From positions 4,588,001-4,652,000 of the forward strand of contig NZ_CP024633.1 in NCBI RefSeq assembly GCF_004924335.1: 64,000 bases of DNA, in the 5' to 3' direction. The notes beneath the pieces were generated by a model, which was given only the letters and a program-made list of their open reading frames with translations, was not told the DNA's origin and did not search any database. This stretch comes from Mycobacteroides salmoniphilum. Its GTDB lineage: Bacteria > Actinomycetota > Actinomycetes > Mycobacteriales > Mycobacteriaceae. The translations under genes and the position numbers were made by a program. The first letter of the stretch is position 1; each line of letters begins with the position of its first letter. This document shows, in pieces, positions 40,419 to 48,228 of the stretch.

Positions 40419-42155
40419 CTACCCGACGATGGTCTGTGCGACCTTGACGCCCACCAGCACCACCGCGACCGCGAGATAGCCGCGAAGGGCAATCATTCCC
40501 GCGGTGCGTAGCGGCGACCACGCCGGCCGTTCCAGCGTGCCAAGTGCTGGTGTGCGCCAGGTTTCACGTTCTTGCCGCAGAATCTGCCGCCGTAGCGCAC
40601 GATCCCGCGGCGAGGATTCCAGGTCCTGCACCTGCTCGGGATCCAACCCACCGAGATCTGCTGCGGTCTCGCGCGCAGCGGCACGCTCGGCCCGCTCCTT
40701 CATCGCGAAGATCACCAGCCCGCCGAGCACACCGACAATCGCTCCTGCGACAAAGAACGTCTTGAGCTGTTGGGTGGTGAGATCGGGGAAGAAGGTTGCC
40801 GCGGTCAGCGACAACGACAACAGCACGAGCGACCAAACAATCAGTCCGGCAATCACATTCTGCAGAGCGGTGTTGACCCATGGCCCCAGGACCGCCTTGT
40901 CGTTGCACAGCAGCACCAGGAATACCGTCGCCGAGGGCAGCAACACACCGGCCAGCGCCTGCACACCCTGCGTGAGGACGCCCAACACCGGGTCCGGGCT
41001 GAACGAGACCACCGCGGCGACAGCAAGCAGCACGCCGTACCCCAGGTAGAAGGAGGGCGCCTCGGTCAGCTTCCAGTGCAGCGAGTGACGTTTACCAAAG
41101 GTGTCGCCCAGCGCATAGGTGGTCGCCAACCCCACCGCATTGGCGCCAATGAGCGACGCATCCAACAACAGGATCGCGAACAGTGCACCCGCCGTGGGGC
41201 TCACGTGCTCGTGGAGCAGCCGCGCGACGGCACCGGCATCGGTGAAATTGCCCACGCCGTCGGTGCCCGCCAGGCCGAACGCCGCGGCCCCCATGATGCA
41301 GACCGCACCCACCATCACCACGACGATCCCGACGGCGAGATCGATTCGCTCATAACGGATCCAGCGGGGTGTCAGACGCTTGTCCACGATGTTGGACTGC
41401 TGGAAGAACAGCTGCCAGGGAGCCACCGTAGTGCCCACGATCGCAACGATCAGCATCAACAATTCGGCGTTCAGACCACCGGGGAAGGACGGCACCAATC
41501 CGGATGCCGTCGTAGTGAGCGACGGATGAACCAGGATCGCCAGGGGAATCATGACCACATTGAGCGCGATGAGCGCGAACAGGAAACGCTCCCAACGCCG
41601 GAACGAACCTCCGGCAACCACCGCGAACAGCAGCACTGCGGCCAACGGCACCGAAATCCATCGGGGAAGTCCGAAGTAGCTCAACGCCATTGCCACACCG
41701 ATAAATTCGGTGACGATAGTCAGCGCATTCACCACGAACAGATCGCCCACGCTAAAGGCACCCCAGAACCGTCCGAATCGGGTGAAGATGAGCCGCGCAT
41801 GTCCCACCCCGGCAACCGCGCCGAGCCGCACCACCATCTCCTGATTGACGTAGAGCACGGGAATCAGCAGCGCCAGCGTCCACATGAGCGCCATGCCATA
41901 GTTCTGACCGGCCTGAGCGTAGGTGGCCACTCCTCCCGCGTCGTTGTCACCGACCATCACGATCAGGCCAGGGCCCAAGACGGCCAACAACATCCGGAAT
42001 CGCTGCCGCCTGCTGCGCCCCTCGGTGCTCTCGTGCTGCCCGATGGTGCCCAGGGCACCGACGATGTCTCCGACATGCGCGCTGTCCATGACGGCGCCTG
42101 CCGGAGCGTGCCCGTCACTGTCGTATCGGCGGGAAACGCCGTTGAAGAATGCCAT
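40419..42155 (-). CDS. NRAMP-family transporter, probable Mg2+ type (NRMT-like)
   Basis: A 578-aa membrane protein with about 11 TM helices and a 100-residue polar C-terminal part carrying one last TM. In TM1 the canonical DPGN reads D72-A-G-G. In TM6 the canonical MPH reads A245-P-W, inside VAIVGTTVAPWQLFF. Thus the Asp is retained but the metal-binding Asn and the Met that favours soft transition metals are gone. NRAMP-related Mg2+ transporters (NRMTs) show this kind of loss. An M-box riboswitch in its own leader supports Mg2+ as the cargo. WhiB follows 4 bp downstream, then the FMN protein and glutaredoxin. ATG 42155 is chosen; the first 50 residues are hydrophilic, so a later start is possible. 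Confidence 0.9.
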   Translation of the reverse strand: MAFFNGVSRRYDSDGHAPAGAVMDSAHVGDIVGALGTIGQHESTEGRSRRQRFRMLLAVLGPGLIVMVGDNDAGGVATYAQAGQNYGMALMWTLALLIPVLYVNQEMVVRLGAVAGVGHARLIFTRFGRFWGAFSVGDLFVVNALTIVTEFIGVAMALSYFGLPRWISVPLAAVLLFAVVAGGSFRRWERFLFALIALNVVMIPLAILVHPSLTTTASGLVPSFPGGLNAELLMLIVAIVGTTVAPWQLFFQQSNIVDKRLTPRWIRYERIDLAVGIVVVMVGAVCIMGAAAFGLAGTDGVGNFTDAGAVARLLHEHVSPTAGALFAILLLDASLIGANAVGLATTYALGDTFGKRHSLHWKLTEAPSFYLGYGVLLAVAAVVSFSPDPVLGVLTQGVQALAGVLLPSATVFLVLLCNDKAVLGPWVNTALQNVIAGLIVWSLVLLSLSLTAATFFPDLTTQQLKTFFVAGAIVGVLGGLVIFAMKERAERAAARETAADLGGLDPEQVQDLESSPRDRALRRQILRQERETWRTPALGTLERPAWSPLRTAGMIALRGYLAVAVVLVGVKVAQTIVG

Positions 42156-42245
42156 TGCAGATGCCGCCCTTTCTCAGGGTTCGGTCCACTGCGGACGCTT
42201 CCGCGCACACTAAATCGAGCCCGGTGCAATAGGTTTCGCGACGGG

Positions 42246-42350
42246 TCAGGCGTGAGCGGTGTCGCAGCGGAAGGCTGGGAACACATGTATGTGCTGGCCT
42301 AAGCCAGGTTGTCGATCCGGACTCGGATACGGACTATCGCCGGACTGCAT
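42246..42350 (-). CDS. Proline-rich leader ORF (34 aa) between M-box and transporter
   Basis: ATG 42350 is preceded by a full anti-Shine-Dalgarno match AGGAGGTGA (11 nt from the end of AGGAGG to the ATG). The reading frame is 34 codons, beginning MQSGDSPYPSPDRQPGLG and ending in TGA 42248-42246, some 90 nt before the transporter ATG. Four prolines (residues 7, 9, 11, 15) alternate with Asp/Ser/Gly near the start. Proline- and acid-rich leader peptides such as MgtL sense Mg2+ through ribosome destabilisation in enterobacteria. A similar role here is an inference from position and composition. Confidence 0.6.
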   Translation of the reverse strand: MQSGDSPYPSPDRQPGLGQHIHVFPAFRCDTAHA

Positions 42351-42469
42351 GTCGTCCCTCACCTCCTCGCTGCCAGGGCGGCTGTGCCGCAACGCTTCGT
42401 GTCAGCGCACGTCAAGCGCGCTCAAACATGAGGAGCAACCACCCGCCAACGGACGGGCAGACCACCTCT

Positions 42470-42625
42470 CTCGTCAGAGCTTCGGCACTGCACGACGTGA
42501 TCCCTCAGGGAAGCCACTTCGGATCACCCCTTAGGCCGGGGAGATCTGTCCTAACCCTGGGCGTCTCTCGACGTCGTCGGATCAGTGGCCTGTGTTCGTG
42601 CAGGAGCCTCGCCTAGCGAGGTGCT
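42470..42625 (-). promoter_or_regulatory. M-box (ykoK) magnesium riboswitch
   Basis: Reading the minus strand from 42622, the conserved M-box elements appear in order: CTAGGCGAGGCTCC (family TTAGGTGAGGCTCC), CAGGCCACTG, GTCGAGAGACGCC (family GTCnAnAGACGCC), CCTAAGGGGTGAT (family TAAGGTGAT) and CAGTGCCGAAGCTCT (family CAGTGCTAAAGCTCT). Order and spacing fit the B. subtilis mgtE example. It lies about 315 nt upstream of the NRAMP gene on the same strand. A short hairpin with CCCG/CGGG arms (42442-42457) follows and may be part of the expression platform. In known cases Mg2+ binding switches expression off. Confidence 0.93.
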
Positions 42626-42635
42626 GACGCTCGGT

Positions 42636-42665
42636 ACTGTATGCCCGAGTGGTGCTGCGCGTCAA
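42636..42665 (-). promoter_or_regulatory. Promoter of the riboswitch-transporter operon
   Basis: On the minus strand TTGACG (42665-42660) and TACAGT (42641-42636) are separated by exactly 18 bp. Transcription would begin near 42629, just before the M-box, giving a leader of about 470 nt. It lies in the gap after the antiporter stop (42709). Confidence 0.75.
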
Positions 42666-42708
42666 CGCAACCCCAATTCCTGACAGCCTCTTGACAGCAC
42701 GCGGCGGA

Positions 42709-44205
42709 TCAGCCGACATCCCCGTATTCGTCGAACCAGTATGCGAGCTTGCCACGCCTACTGACCGCGCGGAGGCGCGACTCGGTCAACGCCCGGGTCT
42801 TACTCGTGGTGACGATCATCAGTTCGTCGTCCGACTCGATCCGGGTGTCGGGTAGCGGGACGAACGTAGTGCCCTGCCTGATGATCAGGGTGACGACCGC
42901 CGGGTCGGGCAACCGTAGTTCGAGGATGGTGACATTGCGTAGCCGAGATGCCGGTTGCACCTTCATGGTCAGCAGTTCAGCATCCAACACATCCAAAGGC
43001 GCTGCCTCGACTTGGATTTCACGAGTGGTCTCGCGGGTGATCAGTCCCAGCAGATGCGCGACGGGCCGCAGGCTCGGTCCCTGAATGAGGGTGAAGACCA
43101 CTACCAAAACGAACACGATGTTGAGCAGGCGGTAACTGTCGGGCACGCCCTCCACGATCGGGAAGGTCGCAAGTACGACGGGGACAGCGCCACGCAGTCC
43201 CGCCCAGGACAGAAAGGTCTGCTCGCGCCACGGGATACCGAATCCGAAAAGTGAACCCACCACGGACAGCGGCCGGGCCACCAGCAGCAGCACGAGCCCC
43301 ACGACGATCGCGGGAACCAGGTCTCCCACCAGCTCGCTGGGATTGACCAGCAAGCCGAGCAGGACGAAGAGGCCTATCTGCGCCAGCCAGCCGAGACCCT
43401 CGGCGAACGAGCGGGTGGCAGATCGGTGCGGCAGACCGGAATTGGCCAGTACCACGGCGGCCAGATAGGCGGCGATGAAACCGCTGGCGTGCACGCTGCC
43501 GGAAGCCGCGAACGCGACCAGCCCGATACCGAATGTCGCGATCGGGTACAGACCCGAGGCGGGCAGGGCAACACGGCGCAGCGCCATGGCCCCGAGAAAA
43601 CCTGACACCAGACCAATCGCCGAACCCGCCAGCAGTTCGTAGACGATCTGAATCGCGGCGCTTTTCGGCTCGAACACGAAGGGCACGACGCTGAACATCA
43701 GGACGAGAATCACGGCGGGGGCGTCATTGAATCCGGATTCCGCCTCCAGCAGTCCGGCGACCCGGCGCGGCAACGGCAGCACCCGCAGCACCGAGAACAC
43801 CGCCGCGGCATCGGTGGAGGACACGATGGCGCCCAACAACAACGCCAGCTGCCAATCCATACGCAACAGAACATGCGCGCCGACCGCGGTCACCACTGTG
43901 CTGATGAGGACACCGGCAGTGGCCATCGCACCGGCCGGCGCGAGCACCTTGCGGATATCGGCGAACCGTGTGGTCAAACCGCCCTCGACCAGGATCACGG
44001 CAAGCGCCGCGGTGCACACGTTCCGAGCCAACTCGACGTTGTCGAACTCAAGGCCCAGCCCGTCCTCCCCGAGCACCACCCCGACCAAAAGGAAGAACAA
44101 AAGGCTCGGGAACCCGATGCGCGTGGCCACCCGGGTACCGACAATGCTCGCGAGCAGCACGAGCCCGCCAATGAGCAAAGCCAGGTACAGCTGGTGCAGG
44201 CTCAC
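42709..44205 (-). CDS. CPA1-type cation/proton antiporter with C-terminal RCK (TrkA_C) domain
   Basis: About 12 TM helices from LYLALLIGGLVLLASIVGTRV onward, including the SSTDAAAVFSVLR and ESGFNDAPAVILVL segments. The paired acidic residues in these mark the ion-binding core of NhaP/CPA1 exchangers. The last 90 residues (EVDAAPLDVLDAEL-like stretch, then RLRNVTILELRLP and MIVTTSKTRALTESRL) form a TrkA_C regulatory domain, as in K+/H+ antiporters of the CvrA/NhaP2 group. GTG 44205 (VSLHQLYLALL) is preferred. An ATG at 44241 would leave only 24 bp to the divergent RCK gene. Pairing with that NAD-binding protein suggests ligand-gated K+ or Na+ efflux. Confidence 0.9.
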   Translation of the reverse strand: MSLHQLYLALLIGGLVLLASIVGTRVATRIGFPSLLFFLLVGVVLGEDGLGLEFDNVELARNVCTAALAVILVEGGLTTRFADIRKVLAPAGAMATAGVLISTVVTAVGAHVLLRMDWQLALLLGAIVSSTDAAAVFSVLRVLPLPRRVAGLLEAESGFNDAPAVILVLMFSVVPFVFEPKSAAIQIVYELLAGSAIGLVSGFLGAMALRRVALPASGLYPIATFGIGLVAFAASGSVHASGFIAAYLAAVVLANSGLPHRSATRSFAEGLGWLAQIGLFVLLGLLVNPSELVGDLVPAIVVGLVLLLVARPLSVVGSLFGFGIPWREQTFLSWAGLRGAVPVVLATFPIVEGVPDSYRLLNIVFVLVVVFTLIQGPSLRPVAHLLGLITRETTREIQVEAAPLDVLDAELLTMKVQPASRLRNVTILELRLPDPAVVTLIIRQGTTFVPLPDTRIESDDELMIVTTSKTRALTESRLRAVSRRGKLAYWFDEYGDVG

Positions 44206-44265
44206 GTTGTTCCCGTCGGTCGACTCCGATTCATAGGGCACGATAGCGGGGTGGCGGAACGGAAG

Positions 44266-44943
44266 ATGCGAGTCGCGATCGCGGGCGCGGGCAAGGTCGG
44301 CCGTTCCGTTGCGCGCGAACTACTCGACTACGGCCACAAGATCCTGCTGATCGAACGCGAGCGCAGTAACTTCGAACCGCAGACAGTGCCCGGGGCGGAC
44401 TGGCTCAACGCCGACGCGTGCGAGCTGGACACCCTGGAAGAAGCCGGGATCGAGACCTGCGATGTCGTGGTCGCCGCCACCGGTGACGACAAGGCCAATC
44501 TCGTCGTGGGCCTGCTGGCCAAGACCGAGTTCGGCGTGCCCAGGGTCGTCGCGCGGATCAACGACATTCGCAACCAGGGGCTGTTCGGCCAGGCCTGGGG
44601 TATCGATGTGGCGGTCTCCACACCCGGCGCCATGGTGGCGGGTATCGAGGGCGCGATCGACATCGGTCATCTGGTACGTCTCATGGGGTTGCGCGAGGGA
44701 AGTGCGGGTCTGACGAAACTGACTCTGCCCGAGGACAATCCTCTAGTCGGACAGCGTGTGGCAGACCTGGAACTGCCGCCGAACACCGCACTGGTCACCG
44801 TGATCCGGAACGGAAGCGTCGTGCTACCCAGGCCCGAGGATGTCTTGGAGGCCGGAGACGAGATGCTCTTCATCGCGAATAGCGACGTTGAGCACGCGAT
44901 TCGCGCGGCGATCCATGGAGCCGAAGTGACACCCGACCGGTAG
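44266..44943 (+). CDS. TrkA/RCK-type K+ transport NAD-binding protein
   Basis: A 225-aa cytoplasmic regulatory protein: a Rossmann domain starting RVAIAGAGKVGRSVARELLDY (nucleotide-binding GxGxxG), acidic residue at the end of strand 2 (LLIERERSNF), then a C-terminal TrkA_C domain (KLTLPEDNPLVGQRVADLEL). It resembles mycobacterial CeoB/CeoC. ATG 44266 is chosen; GTG 44251 is an alternative five codons earlier. It diverges from the antiporter gene and probably gates it or another K+ system in response to NAD(H) or a nucleotide. Confidence 0.9.
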   Translation: MRVAIAGAGKVGRSVARELLDYGHKILLIERERSNFEPQTVPGADWLNADACELDTLEEAGIETCDVVVAATGDDKANLVVGLLAKTEFGVPRVVARINDIRNQGLFGQAWGIDVAVSTPGAMVAGIEGAIDIGHLVRLMGLREGSAGLTKLTLPEDNPLVGQRVADLELPPNTALVTVIRNGSVVLPRPEDVLEAGDEMLFIANSDVEHAIRAAIHGAEVTPDR

Positions 44944-44948
44944 ATCGG

Positions 44949-45149
44949 CTACACGCTGAGCAGGGCCAGTTCCTCGCGCGCACGCCGCTCTACCAACAGC
45001 GGAACGTAGTCACGCAGTGGACTGTCGTCGAAGCGGGAGTGTTCTGCACGCACCACCGCCTCCACGATGTCGCGAGACAGATTCGGATGTCGGCCATGCA
45101 GCTGTTCCACAAGGTCGCCTATCCCTGCCCGCTCACTGAGTACCGCCAC
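44949..45149 (-). CDS. Small three-helix-bundle dimerisation domain protein
   Basis: A 66-aa acidic-basic helical protein (GDLVEQLHGRHPNLSRDIVE, then VVRAEHSRFDDSPLRDYVPL and a charged C-terminus). Sequences of this kind occur widely in mycobacteria as free-standing three-helix bundle proteins of unknown role. It is tail-to-tail with the RCK gene (5 bp between stops). No enzymatic motif is seen. Confidence 0.75.
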   Translation of the reverse strand: MAVLSERAGIGDLVEQLHGRHPNLSRDIVEAVVRAEHSRFDDSPLRDYVPLLVERRAREELALLSV

Positions 45150-45349
45150 AGGGACAAAATTTGCACTACGTTTACAGTTTCGTCAACTGCCCTGACCGAC
45201 ACCAAAGGCGGCCAGCCAAGCATGCAGCAGCTGGGTTTGTAGACTTTGATGACGGACCCGACGGAGGTGGATGTCACGGTGCAGGTCGACTGTAATTCGT
45301 TGATTACCTATGCATTTCGTGGCATCCCTGACAGCGGCCCGGTGATCCG

Positions 45350-46786
45350 ATGAGCGTCGCGACCATCGTCGGCAGTGGCCCCAACGGGCTTGCCGCAGCA
45401 ATTACCCTCGCCCGCGCAGGGATCTCCGTCACTGTGTTGGAGGCCACTGAAGAACCCGGGGGCGGATGCCGTTCCTCGGAGATGCTCGAACCCGGACTCA
45501 TCCACGATCACTGCGCGGCCACGCACCCGATGGCCATCGGGTCTTCCTTCTTGACGAGTCTGGATCTGGCTCGTCACGGCGTGCGCTGGCTCTTGCCCGA
45601 GATCGATTGCGTTCACCCGCTCGACGACGGCTCCGCGGGCGTCTTGTACCGGTCGGTAGATGACACAGCCACGTTCATGGGGCGTGACGGCAACCGTTGG
45701 CGAGCGTTGTTCGGTTATCCCTCGGAGCATTTCGAGACCCTCGTGGAGGACATCACGGCGCCGCTGCTGCGGGTGCCCCACCACCCCGTTCAGATGGCGC
45801 GATTCGGACTGCCGGCGGCGCTGCCCGCTTCCACCATCGCGCGTCTGCTCCGCACCGAGTCGGCCCGCGCCCTGTACGGCGGGGTCGCCGCACATGCCTT
45901 CCGGCCCTTGCACTATCCCATGACAGCTGCGGTCGGCCTCGGAATCATGACGGCCGGACACCGATACGGCTGGCCAGTCCTCTCCGGCGGCACCGGTTCT
46001 CTCGTCCGGGCCATGACCGCGACCCTTGCCGAGCTGGGTGGAGAGGTGTGCACGGGGGTGCGCATCGACGACGCCGCGCAATTGCCCGATGCCGATCTGA
46101 CACTGTTCGATCTTGAACCGGGCTCTGTCGCAAAGATTCTCGGTGATCGGTTGCCCGCAAGAGTCACCCGCGCGTTCACCAGGTTCCGGCACGGCCCCGG
46201 CGCCTTCAAGGTCGACTTCGCGGTCGACGGCGGGGTTCCGTGGGCTACACCCGCTGCCCGCCGCGCCGGCACCGTCCATCTCGGCGGCACCTACGCCGAA
46301 GTCGCCTCCACCGAACGAGAGATCCACGCCGGCGTCATGCCGGAGCGCCCCTTCGTCCTTGCCGGTCAGCAGTATCTGGCCGATCCGCAGCGCTCGGCCG
46401 GCGCTATCCACCCGCTTTGGACCTACGCACACGTGCCTTTCGGTTACGCCGGAGATGCCACCGGAGCGATCATCGGTCAGATCGAACGATTCGCACCAGG
46501 TTTCCGCGAACGCATCGTTGGCACGGCGGTGCGCTCGACGACGGAGATGTCGGTGTACAACGCCAACTATGTGGGCGGAGACATCATGACGGGCGCCAAG
46601 GACGTCCGACAGCTGGTGTTCGGTCCTCGCGTCGGACTCAACCCCTACAGCCTTGGCGCGCCGGGGATGTTCATCTGTTCCGCGGCGACACCACCAGGCC
46701 CTGGCGCGCACGGCATGTGCGGTGTGCACGCCGCGAATGCTGCACTCAAACACCTCACCCGAAGAGGGCCGACGGCGTATCGTTAA
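45350..46786 (+). CDS. FAD-dependent phytoene dehydrogenase-like oxidoreductase
   Basis: A 478-aa flavoprotein. The N-terminal dinucleotide fold is VATIVGSGPNGLAAAITLARAG followed by VTVLEATEEPGGGCRSSE, the standard FAD motif and GG-doublet of the CrtI/phytoene-desaturase superfamily. The C-terminus holds SLGAPGMFICSAATPPGPGAHGMCG, the second FAD-contact region. These NAD(P)/FAD amine-oxidase-like proteins are numerous in mycobacteria and seldom characterised. No carotenoid genes are nearby, so a carotenoid role is not supported. ATG 45350 directly follows a GGTGATCC stretch. Confidence 0.88.
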   Translation: MSVATIVGSGPNGLAAAITLARAGISVTVLEATEEPGGGCRSSEMLEPGLIHDHCAATHPMAIGSSFLTSLDLARHGVRWLLPEIDCVHPLDDGSAGVLYRSVDDTATFMGRDGNRWRALFGYPSEHFETLVEDITAPLLRVPHHPVQMARFGLPAALPASTIARLLRTESARALYGGVAAHAFRPLHYPMTAAVGLGIMTAGHRYGWPVLSGGTGSLVRAMTATLAELGGEVCTGVRIDDAAQLPDADLTLFDLEPGSVAKILGDRLPARVTRAFTRFRHGPGAFKVDFAVDGGVPWATPAARRAGTVHLGGTYAEVASTEREIHAGVMPERPFVLAGQQYLADPQRSAGAIHPLWTYAHVPFGYAGDATGAIIGQIERFAPGFRERIVGTAVRSTTEMSVYNANYVGGDIMTGAKDVRQLVFGPRVGLNPYSLGAPGMFICSAATPPGPGAHGMCGVHAANAALKHLTRRGPTAYR

Positions 46787-46840
46787 CATCGTAAACAAAA
46801 CATCACGCCTGAGAATGCAGCACTGAACGAGGTGAGGGCC

Positions 46841-46996
46841 ATGATCATCCTCGGAGCCATCCTGTTGGCCGCCGGCTTCATCCTCGACATTGGGTGGCTA
46901 TGGACCGGCGGAGTTGTACTCATCGTCATCGGCCTGGTCCTGATGGTCGCGGGCCGCATGGGACACGCCGTCGGTGGCCGCCGCCACTACTACTGA
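46841..46996 (+). CDS. Small two-TM membrane protein (DUF6131-like)
   Basis: A 51-aa protein, MIILGAILLAAGFILDIGWL, then WTGGVVLIVIGLVLMVAG and a polar tail GHAVGGRRHYY. Two hydrophobic helices with a short turn. GAGGTGAGGG lies just upstream of the ATG. Short proteins of this shape are common in actinobacteria; function unknown. Confidence 0.75.
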   Translation: MIILGAILLAAGFILDIGWLWTGGVVLIVIGLVLMVAGRMGHAVGGRRHYY

Positions 46997-47026
46997 CTTA
47001 CCGGTTGAACGAGCAGGGAGAGCACC

Positions 47027-47227
47027 ATGCGATACGCCGGAATACTGGTGGCGGTGTGGTTGATCGTGGGGGCAATCGCCGTCGCCCAACGCGGATACTT
47101 CACCAACAGCCCACAAACCTGTGCCAGCGCGGGAACGATCGCGCTGACTGTGCTTGCCGGTCCCCTCAACTACGCGGGACTCAATCCGACAGTCAGCCAA
47201 TGCAACATCCCACAACCAAGTACCTGA
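47027..47227 (+). CDS. Small exported or membrane-anchored protein
   Basis: A 66-aa protein with an N-terminal hydrophobic segment (AGILVAVWLIVGAIAVAQRGYF) and a mature part with two cysteines (QTCASAG and SQCNIPQP). AGGGAGAGCACC precedes the ATG. It follows the DUF6131-like gene by 30 bp, so they may share a transcript. No family recognised. Confidence 0.7.
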   Translation: MRYAGILVAVWLIVGAIAVAQRGYFTNSPQTCASAGTIALTVLAGPLNYAGLNPTVSQCNIPQPST

Positions 47228-47243
47228 TTGCCGGGCCGAACTC

Positions 47244-48002
47244 TTAACCCGGCTCGGAACGGATCGCGGCACCCACTCGAACCAGCACGTCGAGCTGAGC
47301 CGGATTAAACAGATCCAAGAGGGCACGGGCCACGGTGCGCTCGGCGAATTGTTGACCGCGTGGCGCGTCCGCAGTCGAGGTGAGCATCCCCGGATGATCG
47401 GCATACAACTTCCGGGTATGTAGGGACATCCGCTCGGCGAGATCGGCACGCGTGTGCTCGTCAGCGTCGGCCGCCAGGTTCTCCAGCTCATGATCGAGGT
47501 CCCGGTCTTGCTGGTCCAGGAACATCCCGATGAATGCCTGCAGCCCCACCGGACCGAGCACCCTGGACATGACGAACGCGAGTGAACGGTCGGTGTCGGA
47601 GAGTTCCATGTTGACTGCCGCGGAGCCGAATTCGGGCGGCATATCGGCCGCTACCTCACTGTCCAATATCTGTCCGAGCTCGTCGCGCACTCGCTGCAGC
47701 CGCTCAATGGTGGCAGCCAGCTCCGCATCGAGCGCGCGTAACGCCTCGCGCGGGTCCTCGTTGGCCTCATCCATCTCCGCGATCTGCTTCAGGGAAAGAC
47801 CCAGACCTGTGAGGCGTTTGATCTGCAGGACCCGAACCAGATGCGCGACGCCGTAACTCTTGTAGCCGTTGGAGCGGCGTACGGGCTCAACAAGCAAGCC
47901 GATGTCGTGGTAGTGGCGCACCGCACGCAGGCTGGTGCCGGCGAGCTCGGCAAGCTCCCGCGTGCTCCAACCCACCGTCACTCCTTCTGCATCCACTGAC
48001 AT
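47244..48002 (-). CDS. MerR-family transcriptional regulator
   Basis: A 252-aa regulator with an N-terminal winged HTH (WSTRELAELAGTSLRAVRHYHDIGLL), the MerR hinge LVRVLQIKRLTGLGLSLKQI and a coiled-coil dimer helix (ALRALDAELAATIERLQRVRDELG). The C-terminal 130 residues are helical and resemble TipA/effector domains by size only. ATG 48002 is chosen; GTG 48011 is possible and transcripts may be nearly leaderless. The promoter carries a perfect dyad that recurs in front of the S9 peptidase gene, suggesting autoregulation plus control of that gene. Confidence 0.9.
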   Translation of the reverse strand: MSVDAEGVTVGWSTRELAELAGTSLRAVRHYHDIGLLVEPVRRSNGYKSYGVAHLVRVLQIKRLTGLGLSLKQIAEMDEANEDPREALRALDAELAATIERLQRVRDELGQILDSEVAADMPPEFGSAAVNMELSDTDRSLAFVMSRVLGPVGLQAFIGMFLDQQDRDLDHELENLAADADEHTRADLAERMSLHTRKLYADHPGMLTSTADAPRGQQFAERTVARALLDLFNPAQLDVLVRVGAAIRSEPG

Positions 48003-48013
48003 AACCGCCACTC

Positions 48014-48040
48014 GACACTATGCCGCTACGGCATGGTCAA
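48014..48040 (-). promoter_or_regulatory. MerR-type operator/promoter of the regulator gene
   Basis: On the minus strand a TTGACC -35 element is followed directly by the dyad ATGCCG-TAG-CGGCAT and then AGTGTC. A dyad placed just after -35 is characteristic of MerR-controlled promoters. The core TGCCGTAGCGGCATAGT is repeated exactly at 49475-49491. Confidence 0.7.
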
Positions 48041-48228
48041 CACGCGAAACCCTCATCCCATCAGCAATGACACCGCGCCTTAGGTCATCCGGTTTGCCAC
48101 ACATTGACATTAGGGTCACCGAAGAATTCACAACGGGGCCCACTAGCTGGTAATTTTCGGGTTTCATGAGCATCACACAGGGATATCGATCTGTTGCTGA
48201 GCGTGCCTGGCGGTGTTAGCTTGGTTCC

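Noticed and set aside
42442..42457. Hairpin CCCG/CGGG after the M-box as a defined intrinsic terminator
   Set aside because: Stem is short with a bulge and lacks a U-run; mentioned with the riboswitch but not listed as a separate terminator.
45308..46798. A 496-codon minus-strand frame opposite the phytoene dehydrogenase-like gene
   Set aside because: The plus-strand frame has both FAD motifs and a proper length; the opposite frame has none.
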